From positions 62,001 through 126,000 of the forward strand of contig NW_027526501.1 of NCBI RefSeq assembly GCF_052857255.1: a stretch of 64,000 bases of DNA, in the 5' to 3' direction. The notes beneath the pieces were generated by a model that ran no database searches, had not been told where the DNA came from, and saw nothing but the letters and a program-made list of their open reading frames with translations. Origin of the DNA: Amblyomma americanum (taxonomy: Eukaryota > Arthropoda > Arachnida > Ixodida > Ixodidae). Positions 42,560 through 52,239 of this stretch are shown here, in pieces (the stretch's first letter is position 1; every line of letters begins with the position of its first letter). Both the position numbers and the translations under genes were made by a program.

Positions 42560-45500
42560 AAGCATGTATTCGTGCCTAATACACCGAAACAAGCTGTTTT
42601 AGACCAAAACGAGATAGATATGAACACATCGGTTTTACAAGGGACCGTGTGATACGCGTCAAAACTATTTCTCTCATAACTGCGCGAAAAGCATGTATTC
42701 GTGCTTAATACAACGAAACAAGCTGTTTTAGACCAAAAGGATCTAGATATGAACACATCGGTTTTACAAGTGTCCCTGTGATACGCGTCAAAACTTTTTC
42801 TCTTATAACAGCGCGAAAAGCATGTATTCGTGCTTAGAACAACGACACAAGTTGTTTTAGACCGAAACGAGCTAGATCTAAACACATCGATTTTGCAAGA
42901 GTCCGAGTGTTACGCGTCAATAAGTTTCTCTCATAAGTGCGCGAAAAGCATGTATTCGTGATTAAAACAGAGAAAAAGCTGTTTTAGACCGAAACAGGCT
43001 AAATCTGAACATCGGTTTACAAGTGTCAGTGTAATACGCATCAAAACGTTTTCTCATAACTGCGCGAAAAGCATGTATTCGTGCTTAATAGAACGAAACA
43101 AGCTGTTTTAGACCGAAACGAGCTAAATCTGAACACATCGGTTTTACAAGTGTCCGTGTGATACGCGTCAATATCTTTTCTCTCATAACTGCGCGAAAAG
43201 CGTGTATTCGTACCTAAAACAACGAGACAAGCTGTTTTAGACCGAAAGGAGTTAAATCTGAACACATCGATTTTACAAGTGTCCATGTGATACGCGTCAA
43301 AACTTTTTCTAATAACTGCGCGAAAAGCATGTATTCGTGCTTAATACAACAAAACAAGCTGTTTTAGTACGAAGTGAGCTAGATATGAGCAACGGTTTAC
43401 AAGTGTCCGTGTGATACGCGTCAAAACTTTTTCTCTCCTAATTGCGCGAAAAGCATGTATTCTTGCTTAAAACAAGGAAACAAGCTGTTTTAGACCGCAG
43501 CGAGTTAAATTTGAACACATCGGTTTTACAAGTGTCCATGTGATACGCGTCAAAACGTTTTCTATTAACTGCGCGAAAAGCATGTATTCGTGCTTAATAA
43601 AACGAACAAAAACAAGCTGTTTTACACCAAAACGAGCTAGATATGAACACGTCGGTTTTACAAGTGACCGTGCGATACGCGTCAAAACTTTTCTCATAAC
43701 TGCGAAAAGCATGTATTCGTGCTTAATACAACGAAAGAAGCTGTTTTACACCGAAAAGAGCTAAATCTGAACACATTGGTATACGTGTCCTTGTGGTACG
43801 CGTCAAAACTTTTTCTCTTAAAACTGCGCGCAAAGCATGTATTCGTGCTTAATACAACAAAACAAGCTGTTTTGGACAACAATGAGCTAGATATGAACAC
43901 CGGTTTTACAAGTGTCTGTGTGATACGCGTCAAAACTTTTTCTCTCTAACTGAGCGAAAATCATGCATTCGTGCTTAATACAACGAAAGAAGCTGTTCTA
44001 GATCAAAACGAGCTAGATATGAACACATCGGTTTTACAAGTGACCGTGTGTTACGCGTCAAAACTTTTTCTCTCATAACTGCGCGAAAAGCATGTATTCG
44101 TGCTTAATACAACGAAACAAGCTGTTTTAGACCAAAAGGATCTAGATATGAACACATCGGTTTTACAAGTGTCCCTGTGATACGCGTCAAAACTTTTTCT
44201 CTTATAACTGCGCGAAAAGCATGTATTCGTGCTTAGAACAACGACACAAGTGGTTTTAGACCGAAACGAGCTAGATCTAAACTCATCGGTTTTGCAAGAG
44301 TCCGAGTGTTACGCGTCAAAACGTTTTCTCTCATAAGTGCGCGAAAAGCATGTATTCGTGATTAAAACAAAGAAACAGCTGTTTTAGACGGAAACAGGCT
44401 AAATCTGAACATCGGTTTACAAGTGTCAGTGTGATACGCGTCAAAATGTTTTCTCATAACTGCGCGAAAAGCATGTATTCGTGCTTAATAGAACGAAACA
44501 AGCTGTTTTAGACCCAAACGAGCTAAATCTGAACACATCGGTTTTACAAGTGTCCGTGTGATACGCGTCAATATTTTTTCTCTCATAACTGCGCGAAAAG
44601 CGTGTATTCGTGCCTAAAACAATGAAATAAGCTGTTTTAGACCGAAACGAGTTAAATCTGAACACATCGGTTTTACAAGTGTCCATGTGATGCGCGTCAA
44701 AACTTTTTCTAATAACTACGCGAAAAGCATGTATTCGTGCTTAATACAACGAAACAATAACAAGCTGTTTTACACCAAAACGAGCTAGATATGAACACGT
44801 CGGTTTTACAAGTGACCGTGCGATACGAATCAAAATTTTTCTCTCATAACTGCGAAAACGTGCTTACGTGCTCTCTTAACGTGCTTAATACAACGAAACA
44901 AGCTGTTTTACACCGAGAAGAGCTAAATCTGAACACATCGGTTATTTGTGTCTCTGTGATATGCGTCAAAATCTTTTTCTCTTAAAACTGCGCGCAAAGC
45001 ATGTATTCGTGCTTAATACAGCAAAACAAGCTGTTTTAGACCGAAGTGAGCTAGATATGAACACCGGTTTTAAGTGTTCGTGTGATACGCGTCAAAACTT
45101 TTCCTCTCATAACTGCGCGAAAAGCATGTATTCGTGCTTAATACAGCACAACAAGCTGTTTTAAACCGAAGTGAGCTAGATATGAACACCGGTTTTAAAA
45201 GTGTCCGTGTGATACGCGTCAAACCTTTTTCTCTCATAACTGCGCGAAAAGCATGTATTCTTGCTTAATACAACAAAACAAGCTGTTTTAAACCAAAACG
45301 AGCTAGATCTGAACACATCGGTTTTAAGTGTTCGTGTGATACGCGTCAAAACTTTTCCTCTCATAACTGCACGAAAAGTATGTATCCGTGCCTAATACAA
45401 CGAAACAAGCTGGTTTACACCAAAACGAGCTAGATATGAACACTTCGGTTTTACAAGTGACCGTCTGATACGCGTCAAAACTTTTCCTCTCATAACTGGG

Positions 45501-45720
45501 CGAAAAGCATGTATTCGTGCTTAATACAACGAGACAAGCTGTTTTAGATCGAAACGAGCTAGATCTAAACAGATCGGTTTTGCGAGGCCGAGTGATACGC
45601 GTCAAAACTTTTCTCTCATAACTGCGCGAAAAGCATGTATTCGTGCTTAATACAACGAAACAAGCTGTTTTAGACCAAAAGGATCTAGATATGAACACAT
45701 CGGTTTTACAAGTGTCCCTG
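42560..45720 (+). repeat. Third, shortened higher-order copy C
   Basis: Starting near 42,560 the monomer order matches the beginning of copies A and B (for example ACGAGATAGATATG, then ACAAGGGACCGTG, then CTTAGAACAACGACACAAG) with an offset of about 17,544 bp from B. It departs after about 43,320. A related run recurs within C at about 44,020-44,700 (offset 1,400 bp, 11 monomers). Confidence 0.7.
45717..45720. repeat. Target-site duplication CCTG, left of provirus 1
   Basis: Four bases CCTG directly before TGTGATGAACC match the four bases after TCACA at 52,236-52,239. Four-base duplications are usual for several Ty3/gypsy lineages. Confidence 0.85.
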
Positions 45721-46415
45721 TGTGATGAACCAGTTTCTTAAAATGGCCCTGGGTCCACACTGGGCATGAGGAGATTGATGCACAGACTCCAGAATGAATT
45801 TGAAGTGATTTAATTAAAACATCTGGCTCGATGCCGCTTACGGGACAGAAGCTGGGCTCGTCGTCGCCGGGGCTGAGTCAGCATGGTGTGGCACGGGCTC
45901 GATGAATGGCTGGTTGTCTGCAGCGGCCGGGCTGGGAGTTCCTCGTGGCTGTGCTGCCCTCGTTCTCGGCTGGTCGTTGGATGAGCTGCCAGGCGTGGAG
46001 GCGCTTTGGCGAAGGTCGAACGTTAGCGACGGCTAGACCCCGGGCTCAGGTCAATGCGCAGCCCCAGTCTTCTGCCTCGCTCCGTCTCCGGCCCTCTCGT
46101 CCACTCGCCCCGATCGCTCTCCCATTTCCTCCCGTCGGCTTCCGCTTTTAAAGCCTTTGCTTCTTTCTTCAGCCGTGGCCGCGCCTTTGTCCACTCCCCC
46201 GTGGCTCTAGAGGGGTGCATAATGACGGGGACACTCAAGCGTCGTTCGACAGGGCCGTCGACGGTTACCATATATGGTCATGTTTCTCCGCCACAACCAA
46301 ATATGGTCATGTCTCTCCGCTGCGACCCGACCCCAGGACGGCGCGGCCAACCGTCTCCAGGAAAAGTCACTGACCGGCTCGCCGCGGCACCGGTGCATGG
46401 GCACGAATCGTCACA
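45721..46415 (-). repeat. 3' LTR of provirus 1 (695 bp)
   Basis: Begins TGTGATGAACC and ends CGAATCGTCACA on the plus strand, so in element orientation it runs TGTGACG...TTCATCACA with the canonical TG...CA ends. About 10 of 695 bases differ from the 5' LTR at 51,541-52,235 (about 1.4%), for example AAACATCTGG versus AAGCATCTGG and CTCTAGAGG versus CTCTCGAGG. It contains CArG boxes at 46,268-46,277 and 46,297-46,306 and a TATA-like TTTAAAAG at 46,146-46,153. The open frames seen on either strand here are not considered genes. Confidence 0.96.
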
Positions 46416-46428
46416 TCCGCTCCTTCTT
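46416..46428 (-). other. Polypurine tract, provirus 1
   Basis: Directly next to the 3' LTR the minus strand reads AAGAAGGAGCGGA. This is a purine run broken by one C, in the correct place to prime plus-strand synthesis. The break makes it a weak match. Confidence 0.6.
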
Positions 46429-46710
46429 AAAAGGAATGTTCATTGAACATTAGGAATTCGTCATACACACACACGCGCACACACACACGCCGCGCTGTTC
46501 GGGCCAGTATCCCGCACAAGTCGCTCCTTTCTTCCCCACGAGCACCGAGCCAGAGCGGAGTTTCAGAACAATTCTTCACCGTAGATACCACTCGAGTGCA
46601 CAATATAAGACCATAATTAACAGTATGTACAACATCTCCAACAAGAGAACGAACAAAAAATGAAACTAAACGAAGCACACTTGTAATGTACAAAACAAAG
46701 AAATGTAGTC
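46429..46710 (-). other. 3' spacer between pol and polypurine tract, provirus 1
   Basis: 282 bp with a CA/TG microsatellite at about 46,464-46,489 (interrupted by one GCG). An 88-codon frame crosses it on the minus strand, but it shows no recognisable domain, overlaps the microsatellite, and is best left as non-coding. No envelope-like gene is present. Confidence 0.7.
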
Positions 46711-47901
46711 TTAGCGAGGTACCTCCCTGTTCACTACTCGGTTACGGAGGTAGTACCTAGCGGCTGGAATACATCTGCCAGATTGGAATGCCTCCTCCTC
46801 GAGAAGGGCGCCTCCGAGCTGCGACTGCATGAAGTGTTCCAGTTCATCACATGGACTGAAATTTTTGTGCCGGCCGCTCTGACCGCTTTTCTGCAATGCA
46901 GGGTTATTTACAATGGCGGGCTCCGTGCGAAGGTTATCCTCCCCCTCCTGTTCCCTTGAGGCAGCCGTTTCAGAAAGAGGCGAGCAAGTTGGTGCTTGCT
47001 TTAACCGGTTAGCATGGACCACAGCGGTTGAGGCCCCTGCGATCTCCCGAATCCGAAAATTAACCGGCGATAGCTGCTCTACTATGCGGTAAGGTCCTTT
47101 CCATTTGGGCGTTAACTTACGGGCAAGCCCTGCCTTGACCTGCACACACTCAAGGTATACGCGGTCTCCCACCCTGAAAGGAACCGCCCTAGCCCTAGTG
47201 TCGAACTGCCTTTTTCTTTTGTCGGCTGCTTCCCGTAATGCTTCGGCTGTTACGTCATGGGCCACTTGCAATCGAGACGTCAGTTCGGCCCGATAATCAT
47301 CTAGTGACCCGTATGGCACCCGTCTCTGTCCAGCAACCACCGCATTCGGTGTGTCTGGGTCGCGACCGTACAAGAGGTAGAAAGGGGAGTCACCGGAGCT
47401 CTCGTGCACCGCCGTGTTGTAAGAAAAAACAGCAAACGGTATCCAGAGGTCCCAATCCTGTTGGTCTCGCGAAACATAATGGGATAATAGTTTGCTTGCT
47501 GTTTGATTAAGCCTCTCCACAGCACCGTTACAAGTCGGGTGGTAAGGGGTGGTCTGTCTTTTGTCAATTCCCAGAAGGTTATACACATCTTTCATCAACC
47601 TCGACACAAAGTTTGACCCTTGATCCGTTAACAACTGCCGCGGAACGCCGTGCCGCAGAACCACTGTTTCTACAAAGGCACCTGCCACAAATTCTGCTTT
47701 TTGGTCGGGCAGTGCTGTTATCTCAGCATACTTCGTTAGGTGGTCAACGCACACCAGTACATACTTGTTTCCTGTTGTCGTAGTCGGAAGTGGGCCTAGG
47801 ATATCCATGCCAACCCTCTCAAAAGGCGTCGAGACTTCCTCGAATTCCTGAAGGGGGGCCGGCCTGCGGTTTTTTGGAGTTTTTCTTTCCTGGCAAGAAC
47901 G
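46711..47901 (-). pseudogene. pol: Integrase part of Pol, provirus 1
   Basis: Continues in the same frame after the TGA and ends at a TAA (46,711-46,713). It holds the SCQ end of the integrase zinc finger, then, numbering from the ATG at 47,808 (365 residues), the catalytic core: D2 in MDILGP, D62 in LTDQGSNF and E98 in GAVERLNQ, with exactly 35 residues between the last two (D,D-35-E). A GPY module (KWKGPYRIVEQ, 238-240) follows, then a low-complexity tail. Integrase joins element DNA to the host chromosome. With the TGA upstream it could be made only by readthrough or from an internal start that lacks the zinc finger. The 97 bp between the stop and the ATG are open. Confidence 0.88.
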
Positions 47902-50823
47902 TCAGTTAGCGCAGTACTCTTTAACATCTGAACGCATGCCCTGCCAATAGTAGTAGCGCTCCAACCTCCTTTGCGTCTTCATTACTCCAAAATGGCCCGC
48001 GTATGGGGCATCGTGAAAAACCCTCAAGACGTGCGGCACCATTGACTTTGGTACCACCACTCTTTCCCACACCTGGCTAGCCTTCCTTCCTGACCGCGTA
48101 GGCCGGGTGCGCTTTCGTAGGGTTCCTTCGTTGTCAACAAAGTAACAATTGTCGGGATCCCGGGCGATCCCCCCAGAAATGGCATCAAATGTTTTCTCTA
48201 GCCCTTTGTCCTTTCGCTGCTCGGTGCGGAGATCGTTTGTATCTATGGCCGGACAAAACTCATTCACGGTGCGTACCAGGTTAGCTCGACTTAATGCGTC
48301 CGCGTTAGTGTGCACCTTGCCTGGCTTTTGTTCTATCTCGAAATCGTATTCATGAAGTTGCAGATTCCAGCGCGCGAGGCGCGAGCTCGGATCCTTCACG
48401 TTTAGAAGCCACTTAAGGGGTTGGCAGTCGGTCACTAGCCTGAATCTGTGGCCATAGAGGTAGCACCGAAAGTGCCGCACGGCCCAAACCACTGCAAGAC
48501 ACTCCCGCTCAGTGGCACTGTACCGCTGCTCGACTGGACTGAATTGCCGGCTCGCGAACGCGATAGGGTGCTCCTTGCCGTCAAAATTCTGAGACAGCAC
48601 TGCACCCGCTGCAAACTTCGAGGCGTCAGTCGCTACAATGAAAGGCTGGCTGAAGTTTGGATATCGTAGCAAGGGAGCGGTTATTAATTTTTCCTTTAGT
48701 TCTTCGAACGCCACCTCTGCCTCCTCCGGCCATACGAACTCTATGTTTTTTGCTGTTAGTGCAGTCACTGGCTTTGCGATTCGGGCGAAATCTCGCACAT
48801 GCCTTCGGTAGTATCCGACTAAGCCAAGAAACTCGCGAACGCCTCGAACTCCAGTTGGTCTAGGGAAGTCGCGGACGCTACTTAACTTTCCCGCTTCAGG
48901 TTCTACGCCGTCTGCGGAAACGATATGTCCAAGGTATTTGACCTGCCGCTGTAGAAGTTGGCACTTTGAAGGTTTCAATTTTAAGCCAGCAGCTCGCAAT
49001 CTGACCAGCACTTCCTCAATGGCCTCCAAGTGTTCGGCAAAGGTGCTGCTGTAAATTATTATATCGTCCATGTAGACGAAGCACCTCTTTCCCAGCAAAC
49101 CGGCCAAGATTACGTCCGCAGTTCTCTGCCAGACTGCAGGGTTGTTAACAAGTCCCATCGGCATGCGTCTCCACTGAAAGTGGCCAGACGGGGTGTTAAA
49201 TGCGGTTTTGTCGACATCGTTTGGATCCATTTCGATCTGCCAGAACCCCGATGCGAGGTCGACAACTGTAAAATACTTGGCTGACCCAAGCTGCGCGAGG
49301 GTTTCCTGCACCTGTGGCAGCGGGTAGGGATCTATCCTTGTAATGGAATTCAATCGCCGGTAGTCTATTACCAGTCGAAATGAACCATCGGGTTTCTCAA
49401 CTAGAAGTGCCGGTGCCCCCCACGGCGACTTGGAATGCTCAACAATGCCTTTGTCGATTAGCTCTTGGACCTGCCTATCCATTTCCTCTCTTTGTGAGTA
49501 GGGAATTCTATAGGCCCGTTGGTACACTGGTGGCGAGTCGCCAGTCGTAATGCGGTGTTTAATCACTCCGCACTTTCCCAGGTCTAGCTTCGATGCAGCG
49601 AACACATCCGAGTAGCGCTGCACGAGACCCTCAACTCTTCCTCGCTCCTTGCAGTCGATGTGAGAGAGGTCAAACTGCAGGTTCCCTTCTTTTCCTTTCC
49701 TTTCATTTGCGAGGCCCGTAGTGCAAATCGGGATGCCCTGCTCATCTACCTCAGCCGTGGAGAATGTAGCCATGTTTTTGTTTTTCGCCAGGTGAAGCTC
49801 TTGTTGCGAGTAGTTACATAAGCGGACGGGAACCCTTTTCTTTGAGTCAACCGTGACCAAACAGCCCGCCACACTCAGTCCTATTGCGAGCCCCTCTATA
49901 GGTTCAACGACTCCTATGTGTCCCTCATCAATCTGAGCTGACATCGCTCCCACACAGATTATCTCTGACCGAGGCGGCACCACTGTTTCTCTCGTTGTCC
50001 TAACACTAACGCCCGCGTGTGTTAGCGAGCCCTGTTTCGCGCTCTGTTCCCCATAGTCAACTCGTGCAACGTACTCGGCCTCTCGATTTGCTAATGGGAC
50101 CAAAGCCCCGCGACAGGAAAGGCAGTTCTGGCTTAATATGAGATCGATGCCATGCTGCCGTAACAGGTCCTGACCTACGAGGCCCGATATACCATCCGGC
50201 AACGACACAGCATCGGAACAAATGTAGCTGGGATGGTCAAAACTTTCGTTCCCGATTGTGAAGCGCAAAAGGTACAGTCCTCCCGTGCCGAGGTCAGCTC
50301 CTGTGATGCCCACGAATCTTACTTTCGGAGATTCTCGGGCCTCATGCACCTGCCTGTCTCCCTTCCTTGTCAGCAGATCAAAAAACTTTTGCTTAAGGAG
50401 CGTTATCCGGGAGCCAGTGTCAACCAACAGACTGCAAGTGACCCCGTTTACCACAAATTTGGCAATCGGACAGGATTCTCCAAAAACGCTTACAATATCA
50501 CAGCTATTACTGCTCTCCCCCTCAACCGGCTCGGCTGCGGGGGACTCTACGCGTTTTTTTGGCACAATATATCTTTGTTCCATCCCCGTGTTGGTCGGCG
50601 CGCGCTGCTGCCCATTTGGCGTACCAGATTCGCGGTTTAGCTCGGGACAGTATCTGGAAACGTGTCCGTACCCTCTGCAAGCATAACAGCGAACCTGCCT
50701 CCTTTCACGGTTCCGGAAATTGCCCCTGTTATTTAACTGTAGGCCTTCCGCGAGGAGCGCCTCCAGCCGGTCTAGCCTATCGGTCAACTGAGTAACATTC
50801 GCGTCGGCGCTTGCACTTTTTGG
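47902..50823 (-). pseudogene. pol: Zinc knuckle, protease, reverse transcriptase, RNase H part of Pol, provirus 1
   Basis: Open in the gag frame for about 973 codons after the gag TAG. Numbering from the TTG at 50,787 (961 residues): zinc knuckle C34-x2-C37-x4-H42-x4-C47; protease DTG at 123-125; reverse transcriptase with D510 in VVDLASGF and YMDD at 572-575; RNase H acidic residues D721, E760 and D787; first half of the integrase zinc finger H925 and H932. It would process Gag-Pol and copy element RNA into DNA in the particle. It has no convincing ATG of its own, so a Gag-Pol fusion through the TAG is the only obvious route. A TGA at 47,902-47,904 ends it within the integrase zinc finger. 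The Ty3/gypsy assignment is firm; the lineage within it (Mag-like is possible) is not. Confidence 0.9.
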
Positions 50824-51441
50824 CTATGTTACAAGCCGCACCTTCTCCTCACTGGAGACAAGCAACTCATTACGCTCCTCGTCTACAGCTGCCTCTACCG
50901 CTCCTTCAAAAGTAGACGGCGCCTTAGACAGAACAAACCTGCGCACCGGACCCCTCAAGCCAGTGATGAACTGGGACGTCATCTGCTCCAGAAGCAGCTC
51001 TCTGGCGTGCTTTTGCTTCGAACTATCAGGCCCCGGTTCTCGCGCTAGGGTTTCGTTCCCGAGGAAGCGAAGGCGGGAGGCAAACGCGCGTGCGTCTTCC
51101 CCCGGCTTCTGCCGAGCGTCGAGGAACCGCCTGAGCTTTACGCTAGAAGGTTCCCTGTCAAAATATTTAAACGCTAGCTTTTTAAATTCAGCCAACGTGC
51201 CCGCCTTCCTGACTCCCTCCTTTCTCCAGGCAAAATCATGCGCTGCCCCTGACATGCGACATTTCGCCATTCCCAGCTGTTGTGCATCCGTTAACCCGCC
51301 CATTTTGCACACCTGCTCCAACATGTCAAAAAATTCAACAATAGGCGGCCCCTGACCATCGCCCGTGAATCTCTCCACCATGTTTGCTAATGCAAGTACG
51401 CTTGCCCCAAAGGGCTGTGCACTCGAGTGGGCTTCTTCCAT
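50824..51441 (-). CDS. gag: Gag (matrix/capsid part), provirus 1
   Basis: Frame of 205 residues starting at an ATG 99 bp inside the 5' LTR. Gag forms the particle that holds element RNA and enzymes in the cytoplasm. The sequence is rich in charged helices; the part around residues 30-150 (FFDMLEQV, GMAKCRMSGAAHDFAW, LRRFLDARQKPGEDARAFASRL, in order) looks like the retrotransposon Gag capsid domain. It ends with a TAG at 50,824-50,826. The zinc knuckle normally at the end of Gag is absent here and lies in the same frame just beyond the stop (residues 34-47 of the next segment). The stop is therefore either read through or a fixed break. The protein is identical in provirus 2. Confidence 0.85.
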   Translation of the reverse strand: MEEAHSSAQPFGASVLALANMVERFTGDGQGPPIVEFFDMLEQVCKMGGLTDAQQLGMAKCRMSGAAHDFAWRKEGVRKAGTLAEFKKLAFKYFDREPSSVKLRRFLDARQKPGEDARAFASRLRFLGNETLAREPGPDSSKQKHARELLLEQMTSQFITGLRGPVRRFVLSKAPSTFEGAVEAAVDEERNELLVSSEEKVRLVT

Positions 51442-51523
51442 ATTAGACCAAATATAGTCAGTGCCTCAAGCTCCTCTCGCCGGGGGTGCAGTCCAGCTTT
51501 TGCCCAATGATTTAAGTGTGGAC
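51442..51523 (-). other. 5' untranslated leader, provirus 1
   Basis: Short leader of 82 bp between primer site and the gag ATG. No upstream ATG in the gag frame was seen. In such elements the leader normally carries packaging signals, but none can be recognised here. Confidence 0.5.
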
Positions 51524-51539
51524 CCCACTTCTGACACCA
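51524..51539 (-). other. Primer binding site (tRNA-Leu type), provirus 1
   Basis: One base inside the 5' LTR the minus strand reads TGGTGTCAGAAGTGGG. TGG pairs with the CCA tail, GTCAGAA equals the 5' acceptor strand of a tRNA starting GTCAGAA or GTCAGGA, and GTGGG pairs with the T arm. From memory that pattern is eukaryotic tRNA-Leu. It primes minus-strand DNA synthesis. Confidence 0.8.
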
Positions 51540-51540
51540 A

Positions 51541-52235
51541 TGTGATGAACCAGTTTCTTAAAATGGCCCTGGGTCCACACTGGGCATGAGGAGATTGATG
51601 CACAGACTCCAGAATGAATTTGAAGTGATTTAATTAAAGCATCTGGCTCGATGCCGCTTACGGGACAGAAGCTGGGCTCGTCGTCGCCGGGGCCGAGTCA
51701 GCATGGTGTAGCACGGGCTCGATGAATGGCTGGTTGTCTGCAGCGGCCGGGCTGCGAGTTCCTCGTGGCTGTGCTGCCCTCGTTCTCGGCTGGTCGTTGG
51801 ATGAGCTGCCAGGCGTGGAGGCGCGTTGGCGAAGGTCGAACGTTAGCGACGGCTAGACCCCGGGCTCAGGTCAATGCGCAGCCCCAGTCTTCTGCCTCGC
51901 TCCGTCTCCGGCCCTCTCGTCCACTCGCCCCGATCGCTCTCCCCTTTCCTCCCGTCGGCTTCCGCTTTTAAAGCCTTTGCTTCTTTCTTCAGCCGTGGCC
52001 GCGCCTTTGTCCACTCCCCCGTGGCTCTCGAGGGGTGCATAATGACGGGGACACTCAAGCGTCGTTCGACAGCGCCGTCGACGGTTCCCATATATGGTCA
52101 TGTTTCTCCGCCACAACCAAATATGGTCATGTCTCTCCGCTGCGACCCGACCCCAGGACGGCGCGGCCAACCGTCTCCAGGAAAAGTCACTGACCGGCTC
52201 GCCGTGGCACCGGTGCATGGGCACGAATCGTCACA
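51541..52235 (-). repeat. 5' LTR of provirus 1 (695 bp)
   Basis: Same length and ends as the left LTR; it precedes the primer site and gag in element orientation. U3 carries two CArG boxes (52,117-52,126 and 52,088-52,097) and a TATA-like box (51,966-51,973). A weak AATTAAA on the element strand at 51,629-51,635 is a possible poly(A) signal, but its base match is imperfect and I am not sure of it. Confidence 0.96.
51966..52126 (-). promoter_or_regulatory. U3 promoter region of provirus 1: two CArG boxes and TATA-like box
   Basis: In element orientation U3 contains CCATATTTGG (52,117-52,126) and CCATATATGG (52,088-52,097), both perfect matches to CC(A/T)6GG, the binding consensus of SRF-type MADS-box factors. 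They lie in a roughly 29-bp imperfect tandem repeat that also holds GGAGAGACATGA and GGAGAAACATGA. TTTAAAAG at 51,966-51,973 lies about 115 bp further on and would suit a TATA box. The promoter role is inferred from motif and position. Confidence 0.55.
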
Positions 52236-52239
52236 CCTG
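52236..52239. repeat. Target-site duplication CCTG, right of provirus 1
   Basis: CCTG follows the LTR end and continues into TGATACGCGTC, the expected next bases of the interrupted monomer. Confidence 0.85.

Larger units (their letters stand above)
1..45720 (+). repeat. 129-bp satellite array, left block
   Basis: Head-to-tail tandem array of a monomer of about 129 bp. Successive copies of the landmark GATACGCGTCAAAAC start at 36, 163, 292, 421, 548 and 677, giving steps of 127-129 bp. The usual order within a monomer is GATACGCGTC, a T-rich stretch, CATAACTGCGCGAAAAGC, ATGTATTCGTGCTTAATAC, AACGAAACAAGCTGTTTTAG, ACGAGCTAGATATGAACAC, ATCGGTTTTACAAGTGTCC. All monomers seen run in the same direction. 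Monomers differ by point changes and small indels and form recognisable variants: CGAGCTAAATCTG versus GGATCTAGATATG, short CTCGAG types, GCGCGC types, and ACAAAAACAAG insertion types. The order of variants reveals higher-order structure. No host gene, RNA gene or other transposon is visible in this block. Confidence 0.97.
45721..52235 (-). mobile_element. Ty3/gypsy-type LTR retrotransposon, provirus 1
   Basis: Complete-length element of 6,515 bp on the minus strand: 5' LTR at right (51,541-52,235), primer site, gag, pol with zinc knuckle, protease, reverse transcriptase, RNase H and integrase, a short 3' spacer, polypurine tract, and 3' LTR at left (45,721-46,415). The order RT, RNase H, integrase defines the Ty3/gypsy group. 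It is flanked by CCTG on both sides, and removing the element plus one CCTG restores a normal satellite monomer (GTGTCCCTGTGATACGCG). Two in-frame stops (50,824-50,826 and 47,902-47,904) break the coding frame, so it is probably not autonomous. No env-like frame is convincing. Its base composition is clearly more GC-rich than the satellite. Confidence 0.97.

Noticed and set aside
1..45720. Minus-strand open frames of 60-304 codons (for example 2,345-3,259 and 30,922-31,686) as genes
   Set aside because: All are made of the same 43-residue satellite translation, stop wherever a monomer has an indel, and show no recognised domain or sign of coding constraint.
1..45720. CRISPR-like array
   Set aside because: The repeats are contiguous 129-bp monomers with no unique spacers, no cas genes, and a eukaryotic retroelement beside them.
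45906..46446. Frames on both strands inside the LTRs as genes
   Set aside because: GC-rich LTR sequence gives chance frames; none has a domain, and the region is explained by U3/R/U5.
46427..46693. 88-codon minus-strand frame as an env or accessory gene (also at 54,481-54,747)
   Set aside because: It crosses the CA/TG microsatellite and polypurine side of the 3' spacer and has no signal peptide, envelope motif or usual length.
47902..47904. TGA at a cysteine position as a selenocysteine codon
   Set aside because: No SECIS-like element could be recognised in the short 3' region, and no retroelement integrase is known to me to use selenocysteine; a plain nonsense mutation is simpler.
50785..50787. 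TTG as a true start for a separate 961-residue Pol
   Set aside because: The frame is open further upstream to the gag TAG and is the gag frame, so this TTG only marks a convenient origin for numbering.
50824..50826. Gag-pol frameshift site
   Set aside because: Gag and Pol are in the same frame (the start positions differ by 654 bp), so no frameshift is needed.
50233..51355. Plus-strand frames opposite gag and pol
   Set aside because: They are antisense shadows of clearly recognised Gag and Pol domains.
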